From Rhizobium leguminosarum bv. trifolii WSM2297 (lineage in GTDB: Bacteria; Pseudomonadota; Alphaproteobacteria; Rhizobiales; Rhizobiaceae): 64,000 nt of DNA. A program made the position numbers and the translations under genes. The stretch lies in the NCBI RefSeq assembly GCF_000271845.1, contig NZ_JH719395.1, positions 718,025 through 782,024 on the forward strand. Reading direction: 5' to 3'. The notes below the pieces were generated by a model. It ran no database searches, was not told where the DNA came from, and was given only the letters and a program-made list of their open reading frames with translations. The first letter of the stretch is position 1. Every line of letters starts with the position of its first letter. Below are positions 28,178 to 39,979 of this stretch, one piece after another.

Positions 28178-29059
28178 GTGGCTTTTTCCAGCGACACCGC
28201 TGCGGGCCGGCTGGCGATCATCGCCGGCGGCGGCCTTCTGCCTTCCTACGTCGCCGAAGCCGCGCGAGCGGCGGGTGAAAATCCCGTTATCGTCGCCCTG
28301 AAGGACGAAAGCGACCGGCGCTGGGAAGGCTATGACCACGCCGTCATCGGCATCGGCGATTTCGCAGCCCTTGATGGATTGCTCAATCGTTATGGTGTCG
28401 GCCGTGTGGTGATGTCGGGCAGTGTGGCCCGGCGGCCGGAATGGCGCGAGGTGCGCCCGACGCTACGCGTTCTGATGAAGATGCCGGCCGCCATCCGCAC
28501 GCTGCTGTCCGGCGGTGACGATACGGTTCTGCAGATGGTGATCCGGCTGATCGAAGGAAACGGCCGCCGTGTCGTCGGCGCCCATGAAATCGCCCCCGAT
28601 CTTCTTGCCGCGGTCGGTCCGCTTGGCGCAGTGGCGCCCGGCGAGGAGGATCGCCGCGATATCAGCCGCGCGGCCGAAGCTGCCGAAATGCTCGGCCGGC
28701 TCGATGTCGGGCAGGGCGCCGTCAGCATCGGCGGTCGCATCGTTGCGCTGGAAGGGTTGGAAGGCACGGACGAAATGCTCGAGCGTGTCGCGGGTTTGAG
28801 AGCCGCCGGGCGCATCTCGCCGCGCCGCCGCGGCGCGCTCGTCAAGCTCTGCAAGCCGCAGCAGGATATCCGCGCTGACCTGCCGGCGATCGGCGTTTCC
28901 ACCGTCCTGAACGCGAAAGAAGCCGGTCTCGGCGGTATCGCCGTGGAGGCCGGCCGCTCGCTGGTGCTTGATCGCGCCGCCGTCATCAAGGCCGCCGATG
29001 AGGCCGGGCTTTTTGTCTGCGGCATCGATCGCGGGTTAGCGACATGGGGGCTTGAATGA
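28178..29059 (+). CDS. lpxI: UDP-2,3-diacylglucosamine pyrophosphatase LpxI
   Basis: A 293-residue LpxI-type hydrolase that releases UMP from UDP-diacylglucosamine; LpxI replaces LpxH in most alphaproteobacteria. Family blocks include GRLAIIAGGGLLPSYVAEAAR at the N-terminus, VVGAHEIAPDLLA in the middle, and KLCKPQQDIRADLPAIGVSTV followed by GGIAVEAGRSLVLDRAAVI near the end. It starts with GTG at 28178, with AGAAGGG upstream. The stop overlaps lpxB in ATGA. Confidence 0.95.
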   Translation: MAFSSDTAAGRLAIIAGGGLLPSYVAEAARAAGENPVIVALKDESDRRWEGYDHAVIGIGDFAALDGLLNRYGVGRVVMSGSVARRPEWREVRPTLRVLMKMPAAIRTLLSGGDDTVLQMVIRLIEGNGRRVVGAHEIAPDLLAAVGPLGAVAPGEEDRRDISRAAEAAEMLGRLDVGQGAVSIGGRIVALEGLEGTDEMLERVAGLRAAGRISPRRRGALVKLCKPQQDIRADLPAIGVSTVLNAKEAGLGGIAVEAGRSLVLDRAAVIKAADEAGLFVCGIDRGLATWGLE

Positions 29060-30225
29060 ATGGGGCGCCGCTGAAGATCGCCGTCATTGCCGGTGAGGTG
29101 TCGGGTGATCTGCTCGGCGCCGATCTGATCGCCGCCCTGAAGCGGATTCATGGCGGGCCGTTGGAGCTTGTCGGCGTCGGCGGCGAGGGGCTGCAGGCGG
29201 AAGGCCTGAACTCCCTGTTCGATTTCTCCGAGCTGTCGATCATGGGGATCACCCAGGTGCTGAGCCGGCTGCCGACGCTTTATAGGCTGATCCGTCAGAC
29301 GACTGCCGCGATCATCGCTGCAAGGCCTGACATTCTCGTCATTATCGACAGCCCGGATTTTACCCATCGCGTCGCAAAGCGGGTTCGCACCGCGCTGCCC
29401 GATCTGCCTGTCGTCAATTATGTCTGTCCGAGCGTCTGGGCCTGGAAGGAATATCGCGCCACGCGCATGCTCGGCTATGTCGATCACGTGCTTGCTGTCC
29501 TGCCCTTCGAGCCGGCAACCATGCAGCGCCTCAACGGGCCGGCAACGACCTATGTGGGGCATCGGCTGACCGCCGACCGGGCGCTGCTGGAGACCCGGCG
29601 ACTGCGTGCCGGCCGGCAGCCCGGCACAGGCGCGGTCCTGCTTCTGCCCGGTTCACGCTCCTCCGAGATCCAGAAGCTCCTGCCGCATTTCGAGGTGGCG
29701 GTGAGCGAACTCACCGCCCGCAATGGGCCGATGCGTTTTATTCTGCCGACGGTGACGCACAAGGAGGGGCTTGTCCGCGAATTGACGGCGAAATGGGCGG
29801 TCCAACCGGAGATCGTTATCGGCGCGGAAGCGAAATGGAGGGCCTTCGCTGAAGCCGATGCAGCCATGGCGGCGTCCGGAACCGTTATTCTTGAACTGGC
29901 GCTTGCCGATGTTCCCGTCGTCTCCGCCTACAAGGTCGACTGGATCATGAGGCTGCTGACATCGAGCATCAAGACCTGGACCGGCGCATTACCAAACCTG
30001 ATTGCCGATTATGCTGTCGTGCCGGAATATCTGAACGATGTCGTTCGCGGCGCAAGCCTCGCACGCTGGATGGAAAGGCTGTCGGCCGACACTTACCAGC
30101 TGAAGGCGATGAAGGAAGGCTATGAGCTCATCTGGCAGCGCATGCAGACCGAAAAACCGCCCGGCGCGCATGCCGCCGAAATCCTTCTCGATGTGCTGAA
30201 AAAGAAAAAACCCGGTCGTATCTGA
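29056..30225 (+). CDS. lpxB: Lipid-A-disaccharide synthase
   Basis: A 389-residue GT19 glycosyltransferase joining lipid X and UDP-diacylglucosamine. IAVIAGEVSGDLLGADLI at the N-terminus, NYVCPSVWAWKEYRA and LLLPGSRSSEIQKLLPHF are diagnostic blocks. It ends the lpxD-fabZ-lpxA-lpxI-lpxB operon; its stop codon sits inside the loop of the terminator hairpin. Confidence 0.96.
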   Translation: MNGAPLKIAVIAGEVSGDLLGADLIAALKRIHGGPLELVGVGGEGLQAEGLNSLFDFSELSIMGITQVLSRLPTLYRLIRQTTAAIIAARPDILVIIDSPDFTHRVAKRVRTALPDLPVVNYVCPSVWAWKEYRATRMLGYVDHVLAVLPFEPATMQRLNGPATTYVGHRLTADRALLETRRLRAGRQPGTGAVLLLPGSRSSEIQKLLPHFEVAVSELTARNGPMRFILPTVTHKEGLVRELTAKWAVQPEIVIGAEAKWRAFAEADAAMAASGTVILELALADVPVVSAYKVDWIMRLLTSSIKTWTGALPNLIADYAVVPEYLNDVVRGASLARWMERLSADTYQLKAMKEGYELIWQRMQTEKPPGAHAAEILLDVLKKKKPGRI

Positions 30226-30239
30226 CCGGGTTTCTTTTT
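30208..30239 (+). terminator. Bidirectional terminator between lpxB and gltA
   Basis: AAACCCGGTC (30208-30217) and GACCGGGTTT (30224-30233) form a perfect stem with a six-base loop. T runs on both strands let it serve both convergent genes. The lpxB stop codon (30223-30225) is within the hairpin, which is unusually close. Confidence 0.9.
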
Positions 30240-30252
30240 GGCTGTGAAGCGA

Positions 30253-31542
30253 TCAGCGCTTCGAAACCGGGATGTAATCGCGCTTCGGTTCGCCGACATA
30301 AAGCTGGCGCGGCCGGCCGATGCGCTGTTCCGGATCCTCGATCATCTCGTTCCACTGCGCGATCCAGCCGACGGTGCGGGCAAGCGCAAACAGCACGGTG
30401 AACATGGTCGTCGGGAAGCCCAGCGCCTTCAGCGTGATGCCGGAATAGAAGTCGATGTTCGGATAGAGCTTCTTCTCGATGAAATATTCGTCGGTGAGCG
30501 CGATGCGCTCCAGTTCCATCGCCACTTCGAGCAACGGATCATCCTTGATGCCGAGCTCGCCGAGCACCTCATGCGTTGTCTTCTGCATGATCTTGGCGCG
30601 CGGATCATAGTTTTTGTAGACCCGGTGACCGAAGCCCATCAGGCGGAAGGGATCGTTCTTGTCCTTGGCGCGGGCGATATATTCCGGAATGTGTTCGACC
30701 GAGCCGATCTCATGCAGCATGTTGAGCGCTGCTTCGTTGGCGCCGCCATGGGCGGGGCCCCAGAGGCAGGCGATACCGGCTGCGATGCAGGCGAACGGGT
30801 TGGCGCCCGACGAACCGGCGAGACGGACGGTCGAGGTCGAGGCGTTCTGCTCGTGATCGGCATGCAGGATGAAGATGCGGTCCATGGCGCGGGCAAGCAC
30901 CGGATTGACCACATATTCTTCGCAAGGCACGGCAAAGCACATGCGCAGGAAGTTTGACGCGTAGTCGAGATCGTTCTTCGGATAAACGAAGGGCTGGCCG
31001 ATATGGTACTTGTAGGCCATGGCGGCAAGCGTCGGCATCTTGGCGATCATACGCAGGCTGGCGACCATGCGCTGATGCGGATCGGTGATGTCCGTCGAGT
31101 CATGATAGAAAGCCGACAGCGCGCCGACGCAGCCGCACATGACGGCCATTGGATGCGCATCGCGGCGGAAGCCGGTGAAGAAGCGGCTCATCTGCTCATG
31201 CACCATGGTGTGGTGCGTGACGCGATAATCGAAATCCTTTTTCTGCGCGGTGGTCGGCAGTTCACCGTAGAGAAGCAGGTAGCAGACTTCGAGGAAGTCG
31301 CCATGCTCGGCCAGCTGCTCGATCGGATAGCCGCGGTGCAGCAGCACACCTTCGTCGCCGTCGATATAGGTGATTTTCGATTCACAGGATGCGGTCGAGG
31401 TGAAACCCGGATCGTAGGTGAAGGAAGCCGTGTTCTTGTAGAGGGCACCGATATCGATGACGCTCGGGCCGATCGTGCCGCTCTTGACGGCTAGGTCGAC
31501 AGATTTGTCACCGATTTTTATTGTAGCGCTTTGATCCGTCAT
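30253..31542 (-). CDS. gltA: Citrate synthase
   Basis: A 429-residue hexameric-type citrate synthase of the TCA cycle. Catalytic residues are visible in [42 protein letters not shown] context (first His), [14 protein letters not shown] (second His) and the C-terminal [25 protein letters not shown] (catalytic Asp). The ATG at 31542 has a strong GGAGGA site. Monocistronic in this window and convergent with lpxB. Confidence 0.97.
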   Translation of the reverse strand: MTDQSATIKIGDKSVDLAVKSGTIGPSVIDIGALYKNTASFTYDPGFTSTASCESKITYIDGDEGVLLHRGYPIEQLAEHGDFLEVCYLLLYGELPTTAQKKDFDYRVTHHTMVHEQMSRFFTGFRRDAHPMAVMCGCVGALSAFYHDSTDITDPHQRMVASLRMIAKMPTLAAMAYKYHIGQPFVYPKNDLDYASNFLRMCFAVPCEEYVVNPVLARAMDRIFILHADHEQNASTSTVRLAGSSGANPFACIAAGIACLWGPAHGGANEAALNMLHEIGSVEHIPEYIARAKDKNDPFRLMGFGHRVYKNYDPRAKIMQKTTHEVLGELGIKDDPLLEVAMELERIALTDEYFIEKKLYPNIDFYSGITLKALGFPTTMFTVLFALARTVGWIAQWNEMIEDPEQRIGRPRQLYVGEPKRDYIPVSKR

Positions 31543-31832
31543 GCTGATCCTCCGAAATGGCGGTGGCGCCACAAAAGCGCCATAGGGGTTAAGCGTCCTC
31601 ACCGATAGCTATATGATCGTGAAGCTAATGCCAAGTTACCGTGACGGCATTTTGTGCATTGCGGTATCACCTTTTAGGCACTGCAGCGATGAGCCGCGCG
31701 CATACCGGAAGCCAATGATTCGACTGCTCTTTTGGCGGTGCCGATTTTCCCTCATATTTCAATCGATTATTCTTGCTCGTTTTGATTGAAGGCTGCATTC
31801 TGGGCGCTCGCGCGGGTGATGTTGGGCGGGGC

Positions 31833-34265
31833 ATGGGGGACTTGACGACAGTCGAATTGCGGCCGGAAGCGGGCGTCGGCCTGGCCGATTCCCCAGGTTT
31901 TTCCGCGCCCGCTGTGGTGAAACGCCCGGCAAGGACGCAGTCCGCCATGCCGTTGCACCATCGGCTGCCGGCTGCGGCCTCGCAATCGCTGCGTGCCGGA
32001 ATCCGGATGCTGGGCGAGGAAGCCGACCATGGCCGGCTGCTGCTGTTCTCGCCGGTCTTCCTCGGCGCCGGCGCAGCCTTCTGGTTTCTTGCGGCATCGG
32101 ATTTTCCCCTGGTTGCGTCGCTGCTCTGCCTGCTGGTGCCGGCGGCCGGGGTTCTCGTTGCCGGCCGCAGCCGGCCGGCCTTGCGGGCCAGCTTCCTGGC
32201 GCTGGCGCTTGTCGCCTGCGGCATGCTGTCGGCACAGTTCGAGAGCTGGCGGGCTTCGACCGTGATCCTCGATTCATCCGTGACGACGACGGTGACCGGC
32301 CGTGTCGAACGGCGGGAAGGCGACGGGCGTGGGCGCTGGCGCTATATTCTTGCCGTCACCGGCACGCAGGCGCCGGAGCTGAAGCGGCGGCCAGGGCGCA
32401 TCACCGCGATCGCCCGCGGCGCCGACGCGCCTTTCGAGATCGGCGACATCATCACCGGCAGGGCACGGCTGACGCCGCCGGCAGGCCCCGCACTGCCCGA
32501 GCTCAACGATTTCTCCTTCGGTGCCTATTTCGATGGCATCGGCGCCAACGGCTTCTTCTATGGCGCGCCGGAGAAAGTCGATCTGCAGGCAGGTCCGCAG
32601 GCAGCGAGATCGACGTCGGAAGCTCTGCTCGGATGGCTTTACCAGCTGCGCAGCGGCATTGGCGACCGCATTCGGGCGATCCTGCCAGGCGATACCGGCG
32701 CGTTTGCCGCCGCTCTGGTGACCGACGAGCGGCGCGCCATCTCGAACGCCACGACGGAGGCGCTGCGCCAGTCCGGGCTTGCTCATATCGTTGCGATCTC
32801 GGGCCTCAACATGGCCCTGTCGGCCGGCATCTTCTTCGTCGGCTTCCGGATGCTGCTCAGCCTTTTTCCGGGCGTTGCTCAGGCCTATCCGACAAAGAAG
32901 ATCGCCGCCGCCGGCGCGCTGATTGCCGTCACCGCCTACTTCCTGATCTCAGGATTCGGGGTCTCGGCCGAACGCGCCTTCATCATGATGGCCATCATGC
33001 TGATCGCAGTCTTCTTCGATCGCCCATCGATCGGCCTGCGCAATGTCGTTCTCTCCGCCCTCGTCATCATCGCCATCTCGCCTTCCGAAGTTCTGGGCCC
33101 GAGCTTTCAGATGTCCTTTGCCGCGACATTGGCGCTGGTATCGGGTTATCAGCTGTGGAAGGACCGGCGTGTCCGCGAAAACGCTTTCCTGAAACTGCCG
33201 GTCTTCCGGCCGGTCGTTGCGGTCGCCGGTTTCTTCGGCGGCGTCTTCCTGACCTCGCTGATCGGTGGTTTTTCCACGGCGCTGTTTTCGATCGAGCATT
33301 TTCATCGCCTGACCGCTTACGGCCTGCCGGCCAACCTCGCGACGATGCCGATCATCTCCTTCATCGTCATGCCGGCCGGTCTGCTGGCGATGTTGCTCAT
33401 GCCGTTCGGTCTGGACGTGCCGCTCTGGAAGGTGGTCGGCTTTGGCCTCGATCTGGTGATCGCCGTCGCCAAGACGGTGTCCGGCTGGGGCGGCGATATC
33501 GGCGTCGGCCGCTTGCCCGCCTGGTATTTCGCCGTGGCCGTGGCAGGTTTTCTGCTGCTGACGCTGCTCCGCACCCGGCTGCGCCATGCCGGCACAACGA
33601 TCCTCGCCGTCTCGACGCTCATTGTGCTGATTCTGCCGGTTCCCCGGCCGCCGGATCTGGTGATTTCGGAGGATGGTGGTCTGGTCGCGCTCGTCGAGGC
33701 GGCGGCAATGGCTTCCAATCGTGAAAACCCGCCGGATTTCATCTTCGACCAGTGGCAAAGAGCGCTGGTCCTACCGGCGCATCACCCGCCGAAGATGCTG
33801 GATGGCCCTGCTATCCCGCCCGAGGGAGAAGACCGCCGCGTCAGGCTTTCCCGCGATCAGCAGAATAAAGCGAGGACGGCGATGCGGGCGGCCGCAACGG
33901 ACGGTGAAGCAAACCGCTTTTCCTGCGTCAAGAAGGCCTGGTGCACATCGAGGCTTGGCAATGGCCGCATCGTCATTGTCATCGACAATGCCGCTTATCT
34001 CGGTCCGGCCTGCGATGCGGCCGATATCGTCGTGACGCCGGTCCGCCTGCGTTTCAACAGCTGCCGCTCAGGCGCGACGCTCTTCACCGGTGAGACGCTG
34101 CGCAAGACCGGTTCCGTCGAGCTGCGCTTCGCAGACGCTGGCCTGGAGGTCGCAACCGCATTCGAAACCTTGTCGCGGCCGTGGATGCGCCATCGCGCCT
34201 ATGACTGGCGCAGCAACAGTTTTGCCGAACCCGGCCCGTCCGGTGTCAGTGATAGCGGCGAATGA
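31833..34265 (+). CDS. comEC: ComEC/Rec2 family inner-membrane protein
   Basis: About 810 residues. A DUF4131-like N-terminal region is followed by the competence domain with its signature [19 protein letters not shown] and around ten hydrophobic helices (residues about 270-620). ComEC proteins form the DNA uptake channel in transformable bacteria. The C-terminal region (about 620-810) does not show the HxHxDH metallo-beta-lactamase motif found in full-length ComEC, so the nuclease-like part looks degenerate. The start is uncertain: ATG 31833, TTG 31773 and ATG 31947 are all in frame. The last 20 bases overlap lexA, which runs the opposite way. Confidence 0.82.
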   Translation: MGDLTTVELRPEAGVGLADSPGFSAPAVVKRPARTQSAMPLHHRLPAAASQSLRAGIRMLGEEADHGRLLLFSPVFLGAGAAFWFLAASDFPLVASLLCLLVPAAGVLVAGRSRPALRASFLALALVACGMLSAQFESWRASTVILDSSVTTTVTGRVERREGDGRGRWRYILAVTGTQAPELKRRPGRITAIARGADAPFEIGDIITGRARLTPPAGPALPELNDFSFGAYFDGIGANGFFYGAPEKVDLQAGPQAARSTSEALLGWLYQLRSGIGDRIRAILPGDTGAFAAALVTDERRAISNATTEALRQSGLAHIVAISGLNMALSAGIFFVGFRMLLSLFPGVAQAYPTKKIAAAGALIAVTAYFLISGFGVSAERAFIMMAIMLIAVFFDRPSIGLRNVVLSALVIIAISPSEVLGPSFQMSFAATLALVSGYQLWKDRRVRENAFLKLPVFRPVVAVAGFFGGVFLTSLIGGFSTALFSIEHFHRLTAYGLPANLATMPIISFIVMPAGLLAMLLMPFGLDVPLWKVVGFGLDLVIAVAKTVSGWGGDIGVGRLPAWYFAVAVAGFLLLTLLRTRLRHAGTTILAVSTLIVLILPVPRPPDLVISEDGGLVALVEAAAMASNRENPPDFIFDQWQRALVLPAHHPPKMLDGPAIPPEGEDRRVRLSRDQQNKARTAMRAAATDGEANRFSCVKKAWCTSRLGNGRIVIVIDNAAYLGPACDAADIVVTPVRLRFNSCRSGATLFTGETLRKTGSVELRFADAGLEVATAFETLSRPWMRHRAYDWRSNSFAEPGPSGVSDSGE

Positions 34266-34965
34266 GGCCGACGAGCTTGCCCTGCACCTTGACGCGATCA
34301 GGTCCGAAGATCCGGGTCTCGTAAGCCGGGTTGGCCGCTTCAAGCGCGATCGAGGCGCCCTTGCGACGGAAACGCTTCAGCGTCGCTTCCTCGTCATCGA
34401 CGAGGGCAACGACGATATCGCCGGGGCTTGCGGTACTGCCGTTGCGGATGATCACCGTATCGCCGTCGAAGATGCCGGCGTCGATCATCGAATCGCCTTT
34501 GACCTCCAGAGCATAATGTTCGCCGGAACCGAGCATATCGGCCGGAACGACGATGTCGTGGGTGTTGTTCTGGATTGCCGAGATCGGGACGCCGGCAGCG
34601 ATTCGGCCCATGACCGGTACCGAGACCGAGTTGCCGTTGTCGGCGACAGGTTTTGCAGGCGCGGGGGCGGCGGCCGGCTGGGGCTTGCCGAGGCTGCCCT
34701 CGATGACGCTCGGCGAAAAGCCGCGCCGGGGCTGGATGCTGGGGCTATAGGCCTCCGGAAGCTTGATGACTTCGAGCGCCCTGGCGCGGTTCGGTAGGCG
34801 GCGAATGAAACCGCGTTCCTCGAGCGCCGTGATCAGGCGATGAATGCCGGATTTGGAGGCCAGATCCAGGGCATCCTTCATCTCGTCGAAAGACGGCGGA
34901 ACGCCGGATTCCTTCATGCGCTCATGAATGAAAAGGAGAAGCTCCTGTTGTTTGCGCGTGAGCAT
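34246..34965 (-). CDS. lexA: LexA repressor
   Basis: A 239-residue SOS repressor. The winged-helix DNA-binding domain is residues 1-70, a linker rich in Pro/Ala follows, and the S24 self-cleaving domain has the Ala124-Gly125 scissile pair, the catalytic Ser159 (KGDSM) and Lys197. RecA filaments trigger self-cleavage. The start was set by the canonical [17 protein letters not shown] sequence. A GAAC-N7-GAAC box upstream implies autoregulation. It is convergent with comEC and overlaps its 3' end by 20 bases. Confidence 0.97.
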   Translation of the reverse strand: MLTRKQQELLLFIHERMKESGVPPSFDEMKDALDLASKSGIHRLITALEERGFIRRLPNRARALEVIKLPEAYSPSIQPRRGFSPSVIEGSLGKPQPAAAPAPAKPVADNGNSVSVPVMGRIAAGVPISAIQNNTHDIVVPADMLGSGEHYALEVKGDSMIDAGIFDGDTVIIRNGSTASPGDIVVALVDDEEATLKRFRRKGASIALEAANPAYETRIFGPDRVKVQGKLVGLIRRYH

Positions 34966-35011
34966 CGACGTCAGACCCCTGATTGAAACAAATCCAGAAC
35001 AGACACTATAT

Positions 35012-35026
35012 GTTCCATATGTGTTC
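35012..35026 (-). promoter_or_regulatory. LexA (SOS) box upstream of lexA
   Basis: GTTC-N7-GTTC on the plus strand, read as GAAC-N7-GAAC towards lexA, is the exact SOS box described for rhizobia. It is 46 bases before the lexA start, in a position to repress it. Confidence 0.8.
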
Positions 35027-35161
35027 CGCAAGTAGCTAAATTTCCGTAAAACTTGCCGCCAACTCGTTGAGATTTTTATTTTCATTCGCCGGATTGGCAC
35101 GCATGTCTTGCATTGGGGGCGGCGCTGTCGCACATCTCTTGTCGTTTGAGGGAGGGATATC

Positions 35162-36058
35162 ATGAACGAGCGTTCCGCCAAACCGCACCCGCTGGATCAT
35201 GTCGTGCTGCCCGTCGTTAATATCGATCTGGCCCGCGAAAGGCTCGGCAAGCTCGGCTTCACCGTTGCCGCCGATGCCCGCCATCCCTTCGGAACGGAGA
35301 ATGCCTGCGTCTTCTTTGCCGACAACACCTACCTGGAGCCGCTGGGTATCGCGAGCGTCGCAGAGAGCGAGGCGTCGGCGCGGCAAGGCAATGTCTTCAC
35401 CGCCCGCAACCGGGCCTTCCGCTTCCGTTGCGGCGAGGAGGGACTTTCGGCGGTGGTTTTCGGCACCGAGGACGCCGGCCTCGACCATCAGAGCTTCGCT
35501 GCCGGCGGATCGAGCGCCGGCGAGGTGCTGCAGTTCAGCCGGCCGATGAAAATGCCGGATGGTTCTGAGAGCGTCGGCAGCTTCAAACTGGCCTTTGCTG
35601 GTGACTTGCGGGCGCCTGATTTCTTTCTCTTCACCTGCCAGCGCATCAATCCATTGCCGGCCGATCGCGGCGCGCTGGAGACGCATGCCAATGGCGCAAC
35701 AGGCATTGCCGAGATCGCACTGTGCGCGCCGGATCCCGCTGCATTCGCCGCCTTCGTCAGTCTTGCCATGGCGCAACCAGCCGTCGAGAAAACCGGTTTC
35801 GGCGTCAATATCGCAGCGCCGAACGCGAAAATAAGCCTGATGACGCCGGAAGGGCTGGAGGCCTATTTCGAGATGGCCGTCTCATCCGCCGACCGCGGCC
35901 TGCGCGGCCGGGCTATCCTCTTTACCGTCGCCGATCTTGCCGTGACAGAAGCGCATTTGGCTGCTAACGGAGTGACCTACACGCGCAAGAACAATCGCAT
36001 TCTGGTGAAGCCGGCGCCCGGGCAGGGCACGCTCTTCGCCTTCGAGGAAACACGATGA
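35162..36058 (+). CDS. VOC family protein (glyoxalase-like)
   Basis: A 298-residue protein with two vicinal-oxygen-chelate-like halves. The N-terminal [42 protein letters not shown] segment contains the typical first metal His; the second half repeats the fold. The glyoxalase-like-domain group of this length has no assigned reaction. GAGGGAGG precedes the ATG. It is divergent from lexA and overlaps kdsA by four bases, so it is translated with the KDO pathway enzyme. Confidence 0.8.
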   Translation: MNERSAKPHPLDHVVLPVVNIDLARERLGKLGFTVAADARHPFGTENACVFFADNTYLEPLGIASVAESEASARQGNVFTARNRAFRFRCGEEGLSAVVFGTEDAGLDHQSFAAGGSSAGEVLQFSRPMKMPDGSESVGSFKLAFAGDLRAPDFFLFTCQRINPLPADRGALETHANGATGIAEIALCAPDPAAFAAFVSLAMAQPAVEKTGFGVNIAAPNAKISLMTPEGLEAYFEMAVSSADRGLRGRAILFTVADLAVTEAHLAANGVTYTRKNNRILVKPAPGQGTLFAFEETR

Positions 36059-36900
36059 GCACTGATACGAATTCTGAAGTCAGGATCGGCGAGGGCGCAG
36101 GCCAGGTCACCTTTTCCAATACCGGCCGCCTGTCGCTGATTGCCGGTCCCTGTCAGATGGAGAGCCGCGACCACGCTTTTATGGTTGCCGGCACGCTGAA
36201 GGAGCTCTGCGCCAAGCTCGGCATCGGTCTCGTCTACAAGAGTTCCTTCGACAAGGCGAACCGGACCTCGCTGTCGGCCGAGCGCGGCATAGGGCTTGAA
36301 AAGGGGATGCAGGTTTTTGCCGATCTCAAGAAGGAATTCGGCTTTCCGGTCCTCACCGACGTTCACACCGCCGAGCAATGCGCCGAAGTGGCTAAGGTGG
36401 TCGATGTATTGCAGATTCCGGCCTTCCTCTGCCGTCAGACCGACCTTCTGATCGCCGCTGCCGAGACCGGCCGTGCCGTCAATGTCAAGAAGGGCCAGTT
36501 CCTCGCCCCCTGGGACATGAAGAACGTGCTGAAGAAGCTCAACGCCAGCGGCAATCCGAACGTGCTGCTCTGCGAGCGCGGCGCCTCCTTCGGTTATAAC
36601 ACGCTGGTTTCCGATATGCGCTCGCTGCCGATCATGGCGTCGATGGGCGCCCCAGTGGTTTTCGATGCGACCCATTCCGTGGCGCAGCCGGGCGGGCAGG
36701 GCGATTCCTCCGGCGGTCAGCGGGAGTTCGTGGAAACGCTGGCGCGCGCAGCGGTGGCGACCGGTATTGCCGGCGTTTTCGTCGAAACCCATCAGGACCC
36801 AGACAACGCACCGTCCGACGGCCCGAACATGGTCTATCTCAAGGACATGCCGCGGCTGCTGGAAAAGCTGCTCGCCTTCGATGCCGTCGCCAAGGGCTGA
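36055..36900 (+). CDS. kdsA: 3-deoxy-8-phosphooctulonate synthase
   Basis: A 281-residue TIM-barrel enzyme condensing PEP and arabinose-5-phosphate into KDO-8-phosphate for the LPS inner core. [39 protein letters not shown] and the [13 protein letters not shown] segment are all diagnostic. It pairs functionally with the lipid A genes 6 kb upstream. eno follows after 141 bases. Confidence 0.96.
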   Translation: MSTDTNSEVRIGEGAGQVTFSNTGRLSLIAGPCQMESRDHAFMVAGTLKELCAKLGIGLVYKSSFDKANRTSLSAERGIGLEKGMQVFADLKKEFGFPVLTDVHTAEQCAEVAKVVDVLQIPAFLCRQTDLLIAAAETGRAVNVKKGQFLAPWDMKNVLKKLNASGNPNVLLCERGASFGYNTLVSDMRSLPIMASMGAPVVFDATHSVAQPGGQGDSSGGQREFVETLARAAVATGIAGVFVETHQDPDNAPSDGPNMVYLKDMPRLLEKLLAFDAVAKG

Positions 36901-37017
36901 CAGTCAAAAGCCTGACATGTTCGTGCTATAGCGACGATCAGACATGCAGGTCGAAGGCGTCGCAATGCGCCATTGTAATTTGCACGCCTTCGATTATGAC
37001 AGGCTTCGAACGATTGA

Positions 37018-38316
<1,299 letters not shown>

Positions 38317-38339
38317 TCGAATCTGCTTTCAATGGCTCG

Positions 38340-38366
38340 ACCCGCGCCTTCCGGCGCGGGTTTTTT
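38340..38366 (+). terminator. Rho-independent terminator after eno
   Basis: ACCCGCGCC (38340-38348) pairs with GGCGCGGGT (38353-38361) around a four-base TTCC loop; a run of Ts follows. Confidence 0.92.
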
Positions 38367-38451
38367 ATTGCCCGTTTTTTACGGTCAATGAACGGTTAAT
38401 CTCTCAGCGTTATGCTGAACGAATTGGTAATGCGTTCAAGAGCATGCGTGT

Positions 38452-38772
38452 ATGTGGACAAAGCATCATAAGAAGAGAAAGATTGGCCGCTTCGTCATTC
38501 CAGCCATGACGGTCGCCTTCCTTTCCTATTTCGGTTATCATTGCATTCACGGCGATTACGGCCTGCGCGCAACGGAGACGTTCGAGCATCAGCGTCTCGC
38601 GCGTGAAAAAGAGCTTGCGATCTTGAAGGCAAAGCGCGAACATCTGGAAAATCAGGTCGCGCTGCTCAGTGATGGCTCGCTCGACAAGGATATGCTGGAC
38701 GAAAAAGCGCGTTATCAGCTCAACATGTCGCGCGCGGACGAGATCGTCATATTCAACCATTATTCCAATTAA
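38452..38772 (+). CDS. ftsB: FtsB/DivIC-like septum formation initiator
   Basis: A 106-residue bitopic membrane protein: a short basic cytoplasmic start (HHKKRKIGR), one transmembrane helix (about residues 14-33), then a coiled coil (ATETFEHQRLAREKELAILKAKREHLENQVALLSD). This is the FtsB/DivIC architecture, and the position between eno and pdhA is standard for rhizobia. In division it would bridge FtsQ and FtsL in the divisome. A palindromic terminator covers the stop codon. Confidence 0.88.
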   Translation: MWTKHHKKRKIGRFVIPAMTVAFLSYFGYHCIHGDYGLRATETFEHQRLAREKELAILKAKREHLENQVALLSDGSLDKDMLDEKARYQLNMSRADEIVIFNHYSN

Positions 38773-38797
38773 CCTGAATTAGGTTAATTGGAATTTT
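38763..38797 (+). terminator. AT-rich terminator overlapping the ftsB stop codon
   Basis: TTCCAATTAACCT (38763-38775) and AGGTTAATTGGAA (38781-38793) are a perfect 13-base-pair inverted repeat with a five-base loop, followed by four Ts. The ftsB stop (38770-38772) lies in the left arm. Confidence 0.75.
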
Positions 38798-38867
38798 CGC
38801 AGGTTTTCCAATAATTTAGTGCCGAATACGAGCCATGCAATTATGGCATTGCTGTGGTCAAATTTCT

Positions 38868-38910
38868 TCCCTATGGTACGCGCCAACGAGAACCGACAAA
38901 CCCATAGGGA
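38868..38910 (+). promoter_or_regulatory. Inverted repeat covering the pdhA ribosome binding site
   Basis: TCCCTATGG (38868-38876) and CCATAGGGA (38902-38910) are perfect complements 25 bases apart. The right arm contains the first part of the pdhA Shine-Dalgarno sequence GGGAGGG (38907-38913), eight bases from the ATG at 38918. In the mRNA the hairpin would hide the ribosome binding site; as DNA it could be an operator. Confidence 0.45.
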
Positions 38911-38917
38911 GGGTTGA

Positions 38918-39964
38918 ATGGCGCCGCGAAAGACCGCGACCGTTTCCAGCCGCAAGACTGCAGCAAAACCGGCAGCTAAAGCATCGAATGGCGGCCCGGT
39001 AGCCGACTTCGATCGTGATGAAGAACTCAAGGCCTATCGCGAGATGCTTTTGATCCGCCGCTTCGAGGAGAAGGCCGGCCAGCTTTACGGCATGGGCTTC
39101 ATCGGCGGCTTTTGCCACCTTTACATCGGTCAGGAAGCTGTCGTCGTCGGCATGCAGATGGCGCAGAAGGAAGGCGACCAGGTTATCACCGCCTATCGCG
39201 ACCACGGCCACATGCTGGCAACCGGCATGGAAGCGCGCGGCGTCATGGCGGAGCTGACCGGCCGCCGCAGCGGCTATTCCCACGGGAAGGGCGGCTCGAT
39301 GCACATGTTCTCGAAAGAGAAGCATTTCTACGGTGGCCACGGCATCGTCGGCGCCCAGGTTTCGCTCGGAACGGGTCTCGCCTTTGCAAACCATTACCGC
39401 GGCAACGGCAATGTCTCGATCGCCTATTTCGGCGATGGCGCTGCCAACCAGGGCCAGGTCTACGAGAGCTTCAATATGGCGGCTCTCTGGAAGCTGCCGA
39501 TCGTCTATATCGTCGAGAACAATCGTTACGCTATGGGCACCTCGACGGCCCGCGCCACCGCGCAGTCGAATTACTCGCTGCGCGGATCCGGCTTCGGCAT
39601 CCCCGGCATTCAGGTCGACGGCATGGACGTTCGCGCCGTCAAGGCGGCAGCCGACGAGGCGCTCGAACATTGCCGTTCCGGCAAGGGCCCGATCATTCTC
39701 GAAATGCTGACCTATCGTTATCGCGGTCACTCCATGTCGGATCCGGCGAAATATCGCTCGAAGGAAGAAGTGCAGAAGATGCGCTCCGAGCAGGACCCGA
39801 TCGAGCAGGTCAAGGCGCGCCTTATCGAAAAGGGCTGGGCTTCCGAAGACGATCTGAAGGCGATCGACAAGGATGTCCGCGACATCGTCGCCGACAGCGC
39901 CGACTTCGCCCAGGCCGATCCGGAGCCGGATGCATCCGAGCTCTACACCGACATTCTGCTCTAA
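38918..39964 (+). CDS. pdhA: Pyruvate dehydrogenase E1 component, alpha subunit
   Basis: A 348-residue thiamine-diphosphate subunit of the heterodimeric-type PDH. After a Lys/Ala-rich N-terminus (about 25 residues) it has the RGHSMSDPAKYRSKEE phosphorylation-loop-like region and the TPP-binding motif GDGAANQGQVYESFNMAALWKLPIVYIVENN (GDG to NN). With PdhB it decarboxylates pyruvate and acetylates the lipoyl groups. It starts the pdhA-pdhB-orf-pdhC series and is 15 bases from pdhB. Confidence 0.97.
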   Translation: MAPRKTATVSSRKTAAKPAAKASNGGPVADFDRDEELKAYREMLLIRRFEEKAGQLYGMGFIGGFCHLYIGQEAVVVGMQMAQKEGDQVITAYRDHGHMLATGMEARGVMAELTGRRSGYSHGKGGSMHMFSKEKHFYGGHGIVGAQVSLGTGLAFANHYRGNGNVSIAYFGDGAANQGQVYESFNMAALWKLPIVYIVENNRYAMGTSTARATAQSNYSLRGSGFGIPGIQVDGMDVRAVKAAADEALEHCRSGKGPIILEMLTYRYRGHSMSDPAKYRSKEEVQKMRSEQDPIEQVKARLIEKGWASEDDLKAIDKDVRDIVADSADFAQADPEPDASELYTDILL

Positions 39965-39979
39965 TCGGGGAGGGAACCC

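Noticed and set aside
31667..32224. Minus-strand open frame at the 5' end of comEC
   Set aside because: Low-complexity Arg/Ala/Pro/Ser-rich translation with no ribosome binding site; explained by the comEC frame.
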